Source: Planctomycetota bacterium (GTDB taxonomy: Bacteria > Planctomycetota > Brocadiia > Brocadiales > Bathyanammoxibiaceae). From it: a DNA stretch of 5,585 bases. The translations under genes and the position numbers were made by a program. Positions within the stretch are counted from its first letter, which is position 1. The number at the start of each line of letters is the position of its first letter. The stretch is from positions 1 to 5,585 of the forward strand of contig JAUXLO010000131.1 of assembly GCA_030623665.1 (NCBI GenBank). Reading direction: 5' to 3'. The notes under the pieces were generated by a model. That model saw only the letters and a program-made list of their open reading frames with translations. It was not told the DNA's origin and made no database searches. Shown in pieces: positions 5,331 through 5,585 of this stretch.

Positions 5331-5585
5331 ATGTTGAGAAGTAGGGCTGTTACATTAATTTGCGGAATTCTCTTCCTGCAGTGTCTTTCTGTTGTGACGG
5401 CACTTTCGGCGCGTGGCGAGGTGCTGATAGCTGCAAACGGCGGTGTTTTGGAAGAGGCCCCGGAGAACACCATTTATGCGTACGAACTGGCTGTGGCGCA
5501 GGGCGCAAAGGTAATAAAGGTTGACGTGCGAGGGACAAAGGACGGAGAGGCCGTCATTATTAAGGACGCCACTATTGACAGAACC
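5331..5585 (+). CDS. Exported glycerophosphodiester phosphodiesterase-like protein, partial, catalytic residues replaced
   Basis: Only the first 85 codons are in the window. Residues 6-24 are hydrophobic after MLRSR, and ALSA-RG (24-29) is a plausible signal-peptidase I site, so the protein should be exported. The mature part follows the phosphodiesterase family (GlpQ/UgpQ) closely: APENT (43-47), LAVAQGA (53-59), DVRGTKDG (65-72) and TIDRT (81-85). However, the HRG motif is ANG (35-37, Ala for the catalytic His), the ExD pair is KVD (K63 for Glu, D65 kept), and the HD motif is KD (K78 for His). These are clean missense differences in an intact frame. The family normally hydrolyses glycerophosphodiesters to glycerol 3-phosphate and an alcohol; that activity is doubtful here. 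The start has AAGGGG 4 nt upstream and a TAG directly before it. It lies 57 nt after the LptC-like gene, probably in the same transcript. Confidence 0.8.
   Translation, partial: MLRSRAVTLICGILFLQCLSVVTALSARGEVLIAANGGVLEEAPENTIYAYELAVAQGAKVIKVDVRGTKDGEAVIIKDATIDRT

Noticed and set aside
5331..5384. Lipoprotein signal in the phosphodiesterase-like protein (Cys11 or Cys18)
   Set aside because: The residues before each cysteine (LI-C, LQ-C) do not fit a lipobox, which needs Gly, Ala or Ser at -1. An ordinary signal-peptidase I site after ALSA fits better.

Overview
The window comes from a Gram-negative bacterium with a lipopolysaccharide outer membrane. It carries two Kdo-sugar genes and an LPS-export gene next to housekeeping genes for the cell wall, tRNA processing and membrane insertion. 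Base composition is moderate and GTG starts are frequent (alr, kdsD and kdsC all appear to use GTG). Nothing in the window fixes the phylum. There is no tRNA, rRNA, CRISPR array, insertion sequence or phage gene.

The left part (1-1695) reads leftward. An RNase P protein gene (rnpA) overlaps yidD by an ATGA junction, and after a 150-bp gap comes the 5' part of an alanine racemase gene (alr) that runs off the left edge. The usual companions are missing: no ribosomal protein L34 gene (rpmH) lies upstream of rnpA, and yidC does not follow yidD. The rnpA leader instead holds two short perfect inverted repeats.

The right part (1822-5585) reads rightward from a good promoter, diverging from rnpA. 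kdsD (arabinose-5-phosphate isomerase) and kdsC (Kdo-8-phosphate phosphatase) are followed by a 636-residue membrane-anchored protein. That protein appears to join an LptC-like head to several LptA/OstA-like modules. This resembles the enterobacterial order kdsD-kdsC-lptC-lptA-lptB, but with LptC and LptA functions apparently on one polypeptide and no lptB directly after it. The last gene, cut by the right edge, encodes an exported protein of the glycerophosphodiester phosphodiesterase family in which most of the catalytic residues visible in the window are replaced.

The rightward genes would work as an envelope unit: KdsD and KdsC supply two steps of Kdo synthesis, and the LptC/LptA-like protein would carry finished LPS across the periplasm. 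The phosphodiesterase-like protein is presumably a periplasmic envelope factor of unknown activity. The most unusual points are the degenerate phosphodiesterase, the multi-module LptC-LptA protein, and an alanine racemase lacking a normally conserved active-site arginine.
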